From: Ampelocalamus luodianensis
Lineage: Eukaryota > Streptophyta > Magnoliopsida > Poales > Poaceae
NCBI GenBank assembly: GCA_036346255.1
Contig: CM070622.1
Location: 29,724,751 to 29,788,750 of the forward strand
DNA: 64,000 nucleotides
Reading direction: 5' to 3'
In this document: piece after piece, positions 13,491-25,057 of the stretch
How the letters are laid out: the number at the start of each line of letters is the position of its first letter
Position numbering within the stretch: position 1 is the first letter of the stretch
Translations under genes and position numbers: made by a program
Notes under the pieces: model-generated
What the model was told of the DNA's origin: nothing
The model's database searches: none
What the model saw: the letters and a program-made list of their open reading frames with translations, nothing else

Positions 13491-14076
13491 AAGCGAGTTA
13501 AAACACAACTCCGAACAGAGACAAAGAAAACTACTAACCTCTTAACAAAACACTCTTTAAAGGCTCAAGTATCAACATAAAATCGCGGGGTCATAAAGAT
13601 AACAACCACCTTCTGTTATGACTAACTCGTATGGAAAACGAGTAATCATTTGAGAAGACCCAAAATTTCAGCACCAAATTCTAACTCAAAACAGTCCAGA
13701 AATCAAGGTATAACCACCTAATATAGTATAGGCATTAGCTAATCTCATATCACTTCTTACCCTTTTATTCCCACAAGTTTTAGTCGAATTATCCTCTCAT
13801 TTCCTACCTTATTTACTCACCACTAGCTAGCTGTCCTATTTTCTTTCTCCAAGCTCTCTCATGGTTCTCCCAAAACCCAGTTAATCGATAGAGGCTAATT
13901 TTTGAAAGGAGAGAGAACAACCTTTTCAAACTTAAGTGAGAGTAAGGTGAGATGAGCAAGCTAAGACAGATAAGGAATAAAATTAGAGAACTTACTTAAG
14001 TTTTCATAAACTATTTGAAAGTAAGTTTTCAAAATATCCTAAGGCGACCAAGCTAGGGGTTTCTACGGTCAGGATG
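13491..14076 (-). mobile_element. Element A 5' leader
   Basis: This is the untranslated leader between primer site and gag on the minus strand. It is AT-rich and similar to 24343-25040 in element B. No frame of note is present. Confidence 0.7.
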
Positions 14077-14088
14077 GCTCTGATACCA
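14077..14088 (-). other. Primer binding site of element A (tRNA-iMet)
   Basis: The minus strand reads TGGTATCAGAGC, the classic 12-base match to the 3' end of initiator tRNA-Met, four bases inside the LTR edge at 14093. It sets the direction of the element. Confidence 0.93.
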
Positions 14089-14092
14089 ACTT

Positions 14093-17000
14093 TGTGAGGA
14101 CCCGGAATATTTAACTAGTAACACTTAACCTCCAAATGGTTCTAGCATTACTAATTAAACATTCTAAGCCTCGATGGGCATATGTTTCCCAGTGCAACAT
14201 ATGCACATCATCACAAAATACACATCACTTCCATACAACATACAACGCTAAGTCAACAACGACATACATAAAGTAAAGTTATTACAAAAGAGAGCCGACC
14301 GGCCAAATATAACAATATACAAGAATGACAATGAAGCAAAAGTGCCATAAGATGGCTAGAACAAAAGTCGACCAGGTTAGCCATACACCCACAAGGCAAC
14401 CGACAGGCCGCTAAGCTAGTCGCTCCGCAAGCTACCACAACACAACTCACAAAAGTGAGGCCCTTGAGCTCACCTCCTTCCTCTGCAACAAAACAATTAA
14501 GCATAGCATCGAGCACAAAGATTGTCTTTGTACCCGCAAGATCGACGTGTGGAATAGCGGACCTATTCATAACTACATGCAAGCTTGTTTAGGTGGAGGT
14601 TGTATGTCTCATTTTGCATGAAGCCAACTTTATTTGCAATAATGTAATACATTTAAAAGCAAGTTTGCAAATCTGTTTTTAATGTTGAAATAACGATAAT
14701 AAAGATACATACAAGTAACCACACGAAGTGACTATCCCAATAGCCACCACAACATAGCACGAATCCCGATTCGTACCACCCATCAAGTTTTAATTTAAAA
14801 GGTTGTAGTCTAACTCTTGAAAGACCTCCCCAAGCGTGTCCATAACCTAGGGCGAGGCTATTCGAATAGTTTTAACCTGCAGGGGTGTACCAATGTACCC
14901 ACACTCCGGATCGCTTTAAGCCAAAAGCACACTTCCGTAGGTATGCCGCACACGGCTAAGTCCTCTGAGACGCTTTCCAATATTGTGTATGAACTACGAG
15001 CCGCTCGTATGGGTAGAAACACCATACGCTTACATTGCAAGCCGAAAGACAACAAATCCCATCCCGGTGAAGTCTTTCGGACACTGTCTCCCAACACCAT
15101 CCCTCCTGCGACCTCCTGCGACCGGAGCCAATACACGCCAAAGTACTAAGTCAAGAGAGGTCCCATACCCTCTAGTGTGGTTAGCACGCTAAAATGCTTG
15201 GTTTAGTGTAACAAGATGTTCGGTCCTTGGTGACTTAGGCACCAATCCGATCCACACCCGAGAATCACACCAACATACCATTGTGCCCAAGTCTAAATCA
15301 TTTTGCTTTTAGTTTTAGTTTTCACAAGTAGACATGGCACAAGGTGGAAATCATAAATCATAATAAGTTTTGTGTGATCAAGGTTATCGACAAGTCGATA
15401 ACCGCCCATTTCTAGAAGCTAAGCATGGCTAAGCAATTAATTCGCAACTACTAAGTGACAAGAGCCCATCCACGAACTCTAAATCACAGCAAGTAACCTA
15501 GGCTCATGGTAGTAGAGGATAATCATTTGCTAAGGAAATGCATCTACTAGGCCAACTATTAAAACAAAGTAGCAATGCATACATAGAATTTGTAATCAAC
15601 ATAAATACTTAAAATCTGGGATTAACATGATCAAACTGCTTGCCTTCTTGTGCTGCTCAATTGGTTGCGGAGGATCGTTCTCGGGATTACCGCAAATGTC
15701 GAATCCTAAGCGAAAGTCAAAAAGAACCAAGAACAACCAATAAGGCAGACCACAAATAAACAAAAAGCAAGCAAAACTTAACCAAATGCGACAAAATTTA
15801 CACATAAGGTAGAATACGAATATACCTAGACATAGAAACTGGAAAGACCTAATTTGGATTTGTGGTGCAAAGATTTTGCCTAAACATACAATTTCGCCAT
15901 AATTAACACTGTAGCAAAAATATTTTCTAGAAAGATTTTGAAGCTGAAATTTTATGGTAGCTACCTACTGGTATTGAAATAACCCATATAAAATTTCAGG
16001 TCATTTGGAGTTAAAGTGATTTAGTTATGATTTTTCTAAGATGCAAAATTGGCATAATGCACTTTCGAGGAGCATAAATATGTTCAAAGCTAATTTTACA
16101 TGAAGTATACCAACAGAGGGTTCTCTAGAATTTATCATATATATTTTGCATTTACAGAGAATTACTGGTGCATTTTATAAGTCTCCTAGAATTTTCTAAA
16201 TCTTTGAAAATAGGTACTAAATCATTAACCAAGGTTTCATTTACAATCTTGGACCTACCATCATTTTATATTAACATTGGGTTAATAACAAACTTATCAA
16301 GGTTGGAATCATTCATTTTGGACATACACAGAGCAAGATATGCATTTTCTAAAGTTTTATTCATTTTACGGAATATTCAAAATGACAAATCAAGTCATTC
16401 CTAGTTATACAATTTTACGCTCTTCGAACATGCTTAAATCCATTTTTATAATAAGCTAAAGTGATAACATAATTTATTACAGTTGGAATTAACTAAAAAG
16501 TAGCTAAAATGAATTAGTTATGAGTTTCTAAAGTTTTACATCATTTTCATCGTTAAATAAATACTTACCAAATACCAACAACCCAAAACAAAGAAGCGTG
16601 GGCGCCGCCGGGCCGTAGATTTAAAATCCAACGACCCCGCGACGCTGGAAATAGCGCACGCGCGCCAAACCTAATCGGGGTCCACCGTTGGATCAAGATC
16701 CAACGGCCCAAGCAGTGCATGCAGCCGGACGATGCGGTTGCCTCGGTGAACCACGACCGCAGATCTAAAGATGAGCGGCTTAGAACCCACATCTAACCTA
16801 AGGTCCGATTGCACACATGATCTCGGCGCGGATCGCAAGATGGGCGGTCCAGATGATGAGGGGAACCGGAGGGTCCGAACGCATACAAGATCTAGGCCGT
16901 TGATCAAGGGATCGACGGTGGCTATTGATTGAAGTTCAAAAAGAGGTACTGACGGGTGGGACCGCATGTCAGTGACTACGAGTCACGACCGCAATGATTT

Positions 17001-19219
17001 AACCAACGTGCACAGCGCACTGGGCCCACAAGTCAGCGACTAAGCAGGGCGGTTAAGACCAAATTAATGATTCTAATGATTGACATTAATTAGACTCTAA
17101 TGACTGCTGAGATTTGATTCTAACCCTCGGGCCCACCAGTCAGCGACCCAGAGGTTATTTCTGACAGCGATTAAATGCCGACTCATTTAATTAAGCAATG
17201 ATTGACATTAATGATGTCGGAACAGTGCGGAGTGAACCAGAGATTGATTTAAGGATATTGGGCCCACTGGTCAGTGGCTCAATAATAATGACTAAGACAC
17301 AATTAATAACTAATGATTGGTAATTAATGCGTCCTAATGAGCTGACGAAAACGGGAGCGCGTGTCAAAAACCCGAGTGGCTTCAACGCGAATCGCCGCGA
17401 CAACAGCGCGGCGGCGCTCACCAAGTACTAAAATGGAATCGCAATAGCACAACGAGTCTAATGGTAGCATTCTCGCCACGCGAGGATCGAACAGCCGGCT
17501 AGCCGGAAATGAAAACGGAGCTTTCTTGCTAAACATGAAAATAGCGAAAGCTCATGCGGTCAAGGAAGCGGGTGCGAGCTTCTAAGGACTAATAAGAAGC
17601 TACCTTAGCGACTAGAAGCTTCAAGATGGCGGAGATGCTTGATCAAGGTGAAAGCTCACGGACTTGAAGAAGAAGGTTCAAATTGACACCTGAGCCAAAT
17701 GAGTGATACCAAAGTATCAAAATAGCTTCATTATGATCCACGAAGCTATAAGAGCAAAGAATTGGAAAATGGAGCACTCACCGAAATGAGGAAGAAGATG
17801 ACCAAATTCGCCGAATTTGAACAAACCCCAAATTGGACAATTCTGAGAATCAATTCCAAAATTAAGTGAGGGAAATGTTCAAGGTGATAAATAGATGAGG
17901 TTAGGGCAAAGAAACATGAAGGAGGACCACTGGAACACCAAGAACATCAATGGAGCTCCACGGGTCAACAATGGCGATTTGCTATTTTTGAGGTATTAAG
18001 CTCCAATCTTGTGAGTGAGGCTTGGTGGTGGTCTAAAGAGATACTAGGAAGCAATGAGGGTGCTTATAAAGCCACGAAAGTGTTAGGGTTTGCACCCTCC
18101 TCTCTCGGGCGGCAAAACACAAAGCACCACGCACGGTAGACAAGGAAAAGAGGTGAAGACGTGCATTAGGGCATGGCCTAGCTCGGTGTACCTCCCATAC
18201 TCCTACACGTCGGCTAGGGTGGCTTTAGGAGCAAGAAATGACCTCACCATGCCTTGCACTGCTTTCGCGCGGCGGGAGGTTGAAGATGACCAGCGCAAAA
18301 AGCTCGGGCGATTCACACCGTTGGATGAAACGCGAACGGTGAGATAGTGCCACGCCTACGGGTTTATAACACAGCGGGAAGATTGCGAGCCTTGATTAGA
18401 AATGGATGGCTCGAATAGCTCCACGTTGCAAACTCAAATTACAACGAAGAGTACGCGGCGTTGGATTTTAATCCAACGGCTCGATTCAAAATCGCAACCG
18501 AGGGTCCGAAGGGTTCGGAAATCTCGGCGGTTGGATTGCGATTTAACGGTTGACAATCAATCTTGCAACCGGAAGGTCCGAACGATCTGTAGCGCGGCCG
18601 TGCGATTTAGATCTAACGGTTGAGAATGCGCGCGTTTTAAAGGAGGCTCGGTGCGATTAGTTGATTCGATCAAATCGATTGACTCGAGCGAGTCCGACTC
18701 GAACCCAAGTAACAGATAAAACCAAGTTTGACTTTGAAAAAACGAGAGACTTTGAAAGATTTATTTGAGGTAGCAAAATAACTCCAGAAATTATGAAAAT
18801 TTTACAGAAGTTTGCTAACTCAGATATTAACCTTGTGTAAAATTTTCAGAGGTTTTTATGCTGTGAATAAATTTCCAAAAATTCTACAAGGCTCTGTTTT
18901 AATATTTGGTGAGAGTCAAACAGGTTTGACTGCCTCTAAAAATATTCAAACAATTTCTAAAAATTGTGAAATTTTTCAGAGGGGTCACTTACCATCACAG
19001 AGACTTAGGAAAAATATTTTCAGAGGGTGATCATAAGATTTGACAAGATTGTTTTTGGAATAGCAAGATTTGGATCAACAAGACTTGTGACAATGTATTT
19101 CCACACTTCCTTGTACAAGAATTTCTTGGCACCACAGGAAATACATGATGTAAGAAAAAGTTTTAATTTCTACTGATTTTCTTACATTTGAAACACAAGC
19201 CCAAAATTGGGATGTTACA
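14093..19219 (-). repeat. 5' LTR of element A (right copy)
   Basis: This 5127-bp partner of 4002-9135 has the same termini (TGTGAGGACCCGG...GGGATGTTACA) and is followed by the duplicated target GAGGA (19220-19224). It would carry the promoter for the minus-strand transcript. The palindrome CTATTCGAATAG lies at 14858-14869. It has no coding content. Confidence 0.92.
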
Positions 19220-19934
19220 GAGGACCTCGACGGTTGGATGGAGATCTAACGGTCGACATTCATTTAAGCAACCGGAAGGTCCGAAGGGTTACACGCGCGC
19301 GGGCCGTGCGATTTAGATCTAACGGTTGAGATCCAACGCGCGTTTTTAAAGAGAGGCTCGGTGCAGTTAGCTGACTGGACCGAGTCAATTGGCTCGAGCC
19401 CGAGTCTGACTCGAACCCAAGGCACAGTGAAACCAGGTTTGACTTCAAAATTAGAACAGAGACTTTGAAGGATTCATTTGAGGTAGCAAAATAACTCCAA
19501 AAATCATGAAATTTTTACAGGAGCTTGCTAACCCAGATATTAACCTTGTGTAAAATTTTCAGAGGTTTTTATACTGCGAATAAATCTCCAAAAATTCTGC
19601 AAGGCTCTGTTTTAATGTTTGACTGAGAGTCAAACAAGTTTGACTGCCCCCTAAAAATATTCAAACAATTTCTAAAAATTGCGAAATTTTTCAGGGGGGG
19701 GCACATACCACCCCCAGGACTTAGGAAAAATGCTCCCAGAGGATGATCACAAAATTTGACAAGATTGTTTTGGGATAACATAGTCTGGATCAAATAGACT
19801 TGTGACAATGTATTTCCATAATCCCTTGTACAAGAATTGTTTGGTACAACAGGAAATACATGATGTAAGAAAAAGTTTTAATTTCTACTGATTTTCTTAC
19901 ATTTGAAACACAAGCCCAAAATTGGGATGTTACA
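19220..19934 (-). repeat. 3' LTR fragment of element B
   Basis: It matches 29423-30128 of B's other LTR and ends GGGATGTTACA next to B's polypurine tract. Its left edge is exactly element A's insertion point. It contains a run of G (about 19695) and the LTR-terminal block shared with element A. Confidence 0.9.
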
Positions 19935-19951
19935 AAACCTCCCCCCCCCTT
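19935..19951 (-). other. Polypurine tract of element B
   Basis: The minus strand reads AGGGGGGGGGAGGTTTT directly before the LTR terminus at 19934. The nine-base G run is longer than in element A. Confidence 0.75.
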
Positions 19952-19977
19952 ACAAGAATCTCGCCCCGAGATTCTGT

Positions 19978-20412
19978 TTACTCGGAGAAGAAGGATGGGT
20001 ACTCTGCACGAAGACGATCTTCGCGCTCCCAAGTTGCCTCATCTTCAGAATGGTTTGACCACTGAACCTTAAGGAACTTGATGACACGGTTCCTTATCCT
20101 TCGTTCAGATTCTTCGAGAATACGAACAGGATACTCATGATAGGTCAAATTTTCCTGCACATCGAGATTTTCCAACGGAGTTTCCTCAATTGGAGCACGG
20201 AGGCACTTCTTTAAGTGTGACACATGGAACACGTCGTGCACACCCTCAAGTGAAGCTGGCAACTCCAACCTGTATGCAACAGCTCCAATCCTCTCGATGA
20301 TGCGATAAGGCCCAACATAACGAGGAGCTAACTTGCCCTTGATGCCAAAACGCTGATGGCCCTTCAAGGGTGAGACCTTGAGATACACGAAGTCATTGGG
20401 CTCAAAGCTCAA
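19978..20412 (-). CDS. Element B integrase C-terminal domain with chromodomain
   Basis: A 144-residue frame. It starts with the gypsy integrase GPY/F region (residues about 1-70: KGKLAPRYVGPYRIIERIG, then FHVSHLKKCL). It ends in a chromodomain-like block, residues about 95-144: YPVRILEESERR, IKFLKVQWSN, EATWERED. Chromodomains on plant Ty3/gypsy integrases are thought to guide insertion into heterochromatin by reading histone marks. It is separated from the integrase core (ends 20416) by a stop at the junction, so it is a piece of a broken polyprotein rather than a separate protein. This block assigns elements A and B to chromoviruses. Confidence 0.85.
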   Translation of the reverse strand: MSFEPNDFVYLKVSPLKGHQRFGIKGKLAPRYVGPYRIIERIGAVAYRLELPASLEGVHDVFHVSHLKKCLRAPIEETPLENLDVQENLTYHEYPVRILEESERRIRNRVIKFLKVQWSNHSEDEATWEREDRLRAEYPSFFSE

Positions 20413-20415
20413 CTC

Positions 20416-20898
20416 TCAACGACGACGATCCGCATAGCTCTTTTGCCTGGACTGAGCCACGCGCAGATGCTCACGAATCAGCTGGACTTGGCTTTCGGCC
20501 TCATTGATGGAATCTGGCCCGAAGAACTGACGCTCACCAGTTTCTGACCAGTTCAATGGGGTTCTACATCTCCTCCCATACAAAGCCTCAAACGGTGCCA
20601 TGCCAAGACTAGCTTGGAAACTGTTGTTGTAGGAGAACTCTGCAAACGGCAAGCACTTCTCCCACTTCTTTCCATAGGAAAGAACACAGGCACGGAGCAT
20701 ATCTTCCAACACTTGGTTAACTCTCTCCGTCTGACCATCAGTCTGAGGATGATAAGCCGAACTGAAAGAAAGACGTGTACCCATCGCCTCTTGCAGACCA
20801 TGCCAAAAGCGAGAGGTGAAAAGAGAACCACGATCTGACACAATCGTTCGTGGCACACCATGCAAACATACAATGCGAGACACATAGAGGTCCGCCAC
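20416..20898 (-). pseudogene. Element B integrase catalytic core
   Basis: A 160-residue frame with RTIVSDRGSLFTSRFW (second catalytic Asp), AYHPQTDGQTERVNQVLEDM (catalytic Glu region) and EALYGRRCRTPLNWSE. The first catalytic Asp (GMDFITGPP) lies upstream in another frame near 21000, so a frameshift near 20900 splits the core. Integrase would join the element's DNA ends to chromosomal DNA with a 5-bp stagger. Confidence 0.88.
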
Positions 20899-20899
20899 C

Positions 20900-21740
20900 G
20901 ACTAACACCGAGATTGGTACGCATCGCGCGAAAATGTGCTACCTTTGTCAATCGATCAATGACAACCGGATAGCATCCTTCCCGGAAGAATGCAGGCGGA
21001 CCGGTGATGAAATCCATACCAACGGAATCCCACTTCCACTCAGGTACTGGCAAAGGCTGTAGCAGGCCTGCTGGACGCCGATGTTCAGCCTTGACACGAC
21101 AACACACGTCGCACTCGGCTACGAACCTGGCAATCTCGTGCTTCATGCGAGTCCACCAGAATCTCTGTCGAAGATCTTGATACATCTTGGTAGATCCAGG
21201 ATGGATAGACAAAGGGGAGTCATGGGCCTCGCGGAGAATCAGCTCCCGCAATTCCATGACTTTTGGAACCACAAGGCGCTGTCCAAACCACACAACACCG
21301 TGCTCATCCTCAGAGAAACACTTAGCTGACCCATTCTTGATGTTCTGCTTGATCTGGATCACACCAGCATCTGTCTGCTGGGCAGCCTTGATTTGCTCCA
21401 CCAAAGTCGGTTGCACAACCAAGGTAGCAAGAGAACCATGCTCAATCAAGCCCAAGTTGAGCCGCTGAAATTCTTCAAGAAGGGTAGGTTGTTGCTCTTG
21501 AAGTGACAAGGTATTGCAATACACCTTGCGACTGAGTGCATCGGCAACAACATTGGCCTTGCCCGGGTGATACTGAATGCCCATATCATAATCCTTGATC
21601 AATTCCAACCATCTCCTTTGCCTGAGGTTCAGATCTGGCTGGGTGAACAGATATTTCAGGCTCTTGTGATCAGAATACACCTCACAACGGTTACCAATAA
21701 GGTAATGCCGCCAAATCATGGGTAGGATAGTTGAGTTCAT
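20900..21740 (-). pseudogene. Element B RNase H end, integrase zinc finger and start of integrase core
   Basis: One frame runs through this interval. It starts with the end of RNase H (YSDHKSLKYLFTQPDLNLRQ and the connection stretch GIQYHPGKANVVADALSRK). Next comes the H-H-C-C integrase zinc finger (HDSPLSIHPGSTKMYQDLR ... CDVC), then WKWDSVGMDFITGPP with the first catalytic Asp. A GKAN.VADALSR motif between RNase H and integrase is typical of Ty3/gypsy pol. The frame continues in the wrong phase after about 20900. Confidence 0.87.
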
Positions 21741-22074
21741 GAGGCCTCAACTGCCTCGATGCATAGGCCACTACCTTGCCTTCTTGCATAAGAACACAAC
21801 CGAGTCCCTGCCGAGAGGCATCACAATAAATATCAAAGCTCTTATGCACATCAGGGAGAACAAGCACTGGGGCTGAAGTCAATCGCCTTTTGAGTTCTTG
21901 AAAACTCAAACCACAAGCCGAAGACCACACGAATTTCTTTTCTTTCTTGAGCAATTCGGTCATGGGCTTAGCAATTTTGGAGAAGTTCTCGATAAAGCGG
22001 CGGTAGTAGCCCGCTAAACCAAGGAAACTCCTCACATCGATGGCGACTTGGCTGCCCCCAAGAGAGAACATCAC
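21691..22074 (-). pseudogene. Element B reverse transcriptase thumb and RNase H
   Basis: A 127-residue frame with VRSFLGLAGYYRRFIENFSK (end of RT), then RNase H with FDIYCDASRQGLGCVLMQEG (catalytic Asp) and VAYASRQLRPHELNYPTHD (catalytic Glu replaced in the expected E-x-x-Y position by His-Glu-Leu-Asn-Tyr, as is common in this clade). A shift near 21700 puts the rest in another frame. Confidence 0.87.
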
Positions 22075-22082
22075 CGACCTTG

Positions 22083-22568
22083 CTAGGATCTCTCATGACA
22101 CCACTGCTTTGAAAGAACATGGCCCAAGAATGCCACTTCCTTCAACCAGAACTCGCACTTGCTGAACTTGGCATACAGCTGATGCTCACGCAGCTTTCCC
22201 AACACAATTTGCAGATGCTCAGCATGCTCCTCTTCACTCTTGGAGTAGATAAGAATGTCATCAATGAAAACCACAACAAACTTATCCAAATACTCCATGA
22301 ACACCGAGTTCATAAGATTCATGAACAAAGCTGGAGCATTGGTCAAGCCGAAAGACATGACGGTGTACTCGTAAAGGCCATAACGAGTAGTGAACGCCGT
22401 CTTTGGAATATCCTCAGCCCTGATCCGAACTTGATGATACCACAATCTCAAGTCAATCTTGGAGAACACACAAGCTCCAGTCAACTGGTCAAAGAGATCA
22501 TCAATACGAGGCAAAGGATACTTATTCTTCACCGTCACTTCATTAAGCGGACGGTAATCAACACACAT
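22083..22568 (-). pseudogene. Element B reverse transcriptase core
   Basis: 161 residues starting inside the RT: MCVDYRPLNEVTVKN, FSKIDLRLWYHQVRI, GLTNAPALFMNLMN, then the catalytic FIDDILIYSKS and YAKFSKCEFWLKEVAFLGHV. The residue after LRL is Trp where Gly is usual (element A has Gly). The frame breaks at both ends. Confidence 0.9.
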
Positions 22569-22619
22569 CTGTGGTCTTGTCCTTCTTCTTCACAAAATAA
22601 GCTGGACAACCCCAAGGAG

Positions 22620-23300
22620 ATGAGCTAGGGCGGATGAAGCCTTTGCTTGAAGCTCACCCAGCCGCTTCTTGGCTCCTCCAACTCATTAGGAGGCATTGAT
22701 GCACGCGCCTTAGAAATTGGGCGATGCAGGGCAACAACTCAATCACAAACTCCAAGTCTCGAATCGAGGCATACCGAGCAAATCTTCGGGAAGACATCCA
22801 CAAAGTCACGCATCGTGGGCACATCCCGAATCTCCATGGTGGCTTAACTTCAAGGGCACAAAGATGTGGCCCTGCGCACTGCGGTGAAATCCCCACTTGC
22901 TCGCTTTGAGGACTAGTGAGGAAAACCATCTTCTGGCACAATCGATTTGCCCCAAGTGTTGGGACAACCAATCCATGCCAAGAATCACATCCAGGCGCGC
23001 CGAATCAAGTAAGATGAGATTCGCCAAGAATTTCACTCCTTCAATATTAATGGGAACGCCTGACATTCTTGATCGACTCTCATTTCCGCTCCGAGAGCGA
23101 ATAAGCAAAGGAATCCCCAAAGGAACAAAGTGAAGGTCACAATCAGCAGCAAATGATCTCGAAATAAAGGAATGCGATGCTCGAGTCAAATAATCTTGTA
23201 GTAGGGCGATAACTAACAAGGAACGTACCCAACACAACGTCGGTGCCTCTGAGCCTCCTCGGTAGAGATGTGGTTGACTCGACCACTCCCGACACCACGA
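22620..23300 (-). pseudogene. Element B protease region, degraded
   Basis: Contains RASHSFISRSFAADCDLHFVPLG and LDVILGMDWLSQHLGQIDCARR, both hallmarks of the gypsy retropepsin. The catalytic D-S/T-G is disrupted by a two-base loss immediately before ASHSFISRSF. The same lesion is found in element A. The flanks are in several frames. Confidence 0.78.
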
Positions 23301-23309
23301 GTCTTCGGA

Positions 23310-24342
23310 TCACCTTACGGTCGGTGTGTGACCATTCTCGCGTCCTCCATTAGGGCGAGGGCTGCTCGATCCTCGGCGGCAATCGCTAGCATAGTGGCCC
23401 TTCTTGTTGCGGTAGCGAGTAACACCAGCGGCCGGGTTGCGGGCGCAACTCGCTCTCTTGGGTCGCAGTGCACGTGGCTGAAACACGGCTGCGGGGACGA
23501 GCGGCGGCGCCGACGGCCTCGGCGGTGGTGAAGCCAAAGCACGAGCCCACGTGCGGGCCCAACACGGGGGCGAGTGAGGCGGCTGTGCGGCACCGATGGG
23601 CCTCCCACTTGCGCTATGGGACTCACCCAGCGCCTTCCGCCTTATGCTCGGCGGCGATGGCCTTGTCAACCAAGGCACGGAAGTCGACAAAGTCCACTAT
23701 AGATAGCTTGTCCTGCAGCTCCTCGGACAAGCCATCTATGAACTTCTCCTGTTTAGCCTCATCAGAGGCCACCTCTCCCGGAGCATAACGAGCCAAGTGA
23801 TTAAACTCGTAAAGATACTCCGAGACAGACTTGCGCCCCTGCTTAAGCGCAAGAAACTCCTTCTTCTTGAGCTTCATCAGGCCATCAGGAATGTGGGCCC
23901 GACGGAAAGCAGATCGAAACTCATCCCACGAGACAACGTGGCCTACGGGCCGCATGGCGAAAGTTCTCCCACCAAGAGAGTCTGCACCCTCGGTGATGGG
24001 ATGCAAAGAGTGCCCGCTCGGCTCCGGCATCGGCGATATTGAGCTTCGCTCAACAAGACGCAGCCAATCATCCGCGTCAAGTGGATCCTCGGATCGAGAG
24101 AAAGTGGGCGGCTGTGTACGGAGAAACTCCGCGAGCCCACCACGAGACTGGTGGCCACCACCTCCAGATCCTGAAGCACCAGCGGGAGTGGAGGTGTTCC
24201 TCGCAATGACCTCCAAGATCCGGTCTGCGGTCCATGCGATTCCGACGATCGAGCGTAACCTCGGCCATGGTCGGAGGAGGGGAAGCTCCTCATCGGAACC
24301 AAATGGTGGCGATTGCGGGGTGGTTCTTGCCATCTGTTCCAC
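23310..24342 (-). pseudogene. Element B gag
   Basis: The N-terminal 239 residues (23623-24342) are open. They contain the retrotransposon gag domain: FRSAFRRAHIPDGLMKLKKK, FLALKQGRKSVSEYLYEFNH, LARYAPGEVASDEAKQEKFI and DGLSEELQDKLS. Downstream, in another frame, a Pro/Ser-rich linker is followed by a zinc knuckle remnant TRYRNKKGHYASDC. In that remnant the first two of four metal ligands are absent; the His and last Cys remain. The frame shifts near 23620. Confidence 0.88.
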
Positions 24343-25040
24343 AAAAATAGGTTAACCACAACTCCGGAACAGGAGACAAAGAAAACAACTAACCCTAAAC
24401 AAACTTTAAAAGCTCAAGTAACAACATAAAGCTGCAGCAAGATCACAAAGATAACAACCATCTTCCTATTATGACTAACTCGTATGGAAGGACAAGTAAT
24501 CAATTTTTCAGGAAGGTAATTCTCAGGATATTAACTTCTGTTCGAAACAGCTAGGAAATAGGGTGAGAAATTTACTAAAGAAAGGTTAGACACTTAGCTA
24601 ACTCATATCACTTCTTACCCTTTCATTCCCACAAATTTTAGTGAACTTAACCTCTCATTTTCAGCACTTTTACTACCTAAACACTAGCTGTCCAGAAATT
24701 TCTGCTTGCTGTCCAGATTTTTCTTCTCAAGCCTCTGGCCGAAATTTGTAGCTTCCAGTAGCTCCAAATCTTCCCAAGACAGCCATACTTTCATTTTATA
24801 ACTCTCATGACTTACCCAAAACCAATCTACTCGGTTAACAACTATCTTTTGAAGGAAGATGAGAGGAAAACTCAGCTCTCAAATTCAGTTCAGAACAAGG
24901 TGAGATAAGCAAGCTAAGATAGATAAGGAGTAAAATCTGAGAACTTACTTAAGATTTTCAGAAAAATACTTGATATTTGGAAAGTAAGTTTTCAAAATAT
25001 ACTAGGGACGACCAAGCTAGGGGTTTCTACGGTTAGTATG
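24343..25040 (-). mobile_element. Element B 5' leader
   Basis: Untranslated leader between primer site and gag, AT-rich and collinear with 13491-14076 of element A. No coding signal is visible. Confidence 0.7.
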
Positions 25041-25052
25041 GCTCTGATACCA
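25041..25052 (-). other. Primer binding site of element B (tRNA-iMet)
   Basis: The minus strand reads TGGTATCAGAGC, five bases inside the LTR edge at 25058. It is identical to element A's primer site. Confidence 0.93.
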
Positions 25053-25057
25053 AATTC

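Larger units (their letters stand above)
4002..19219 (-). mobile_element. Element A: complete Ty3/gypsy chromovirus (Tekay/Del-like) with giant LTRs
   Basis: This is a full LTR retrotransposon: LTR 4002-9135, interior 9136-14092, LTR 14093-19219, flanked by the perfect 5-bp duplication GAGGA. Its termini are TG...CA. The interior, read on the minus strand, has a tRNA-iMet primer site, gag, protease, reverse transcriptase, RNase H, integrase and a polypurine tract. This is the Ty3/gypsy order, with integrase last. Each LTR (about 5.13 kb) is longer than the interior (4.96 kb). The reading frames are broken in many places. I place it with the Tekay/Del chromoviruses because the related element B ends its integrase with a chromodomain. 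Confidence 0.93.

Noticed and set aside
19978..24342. Element B as an active retrotransposon
   Set aside because: At least four frame breaks in gag-pol, damaged protease and zinc knuckle, and an incomplete LTR end.
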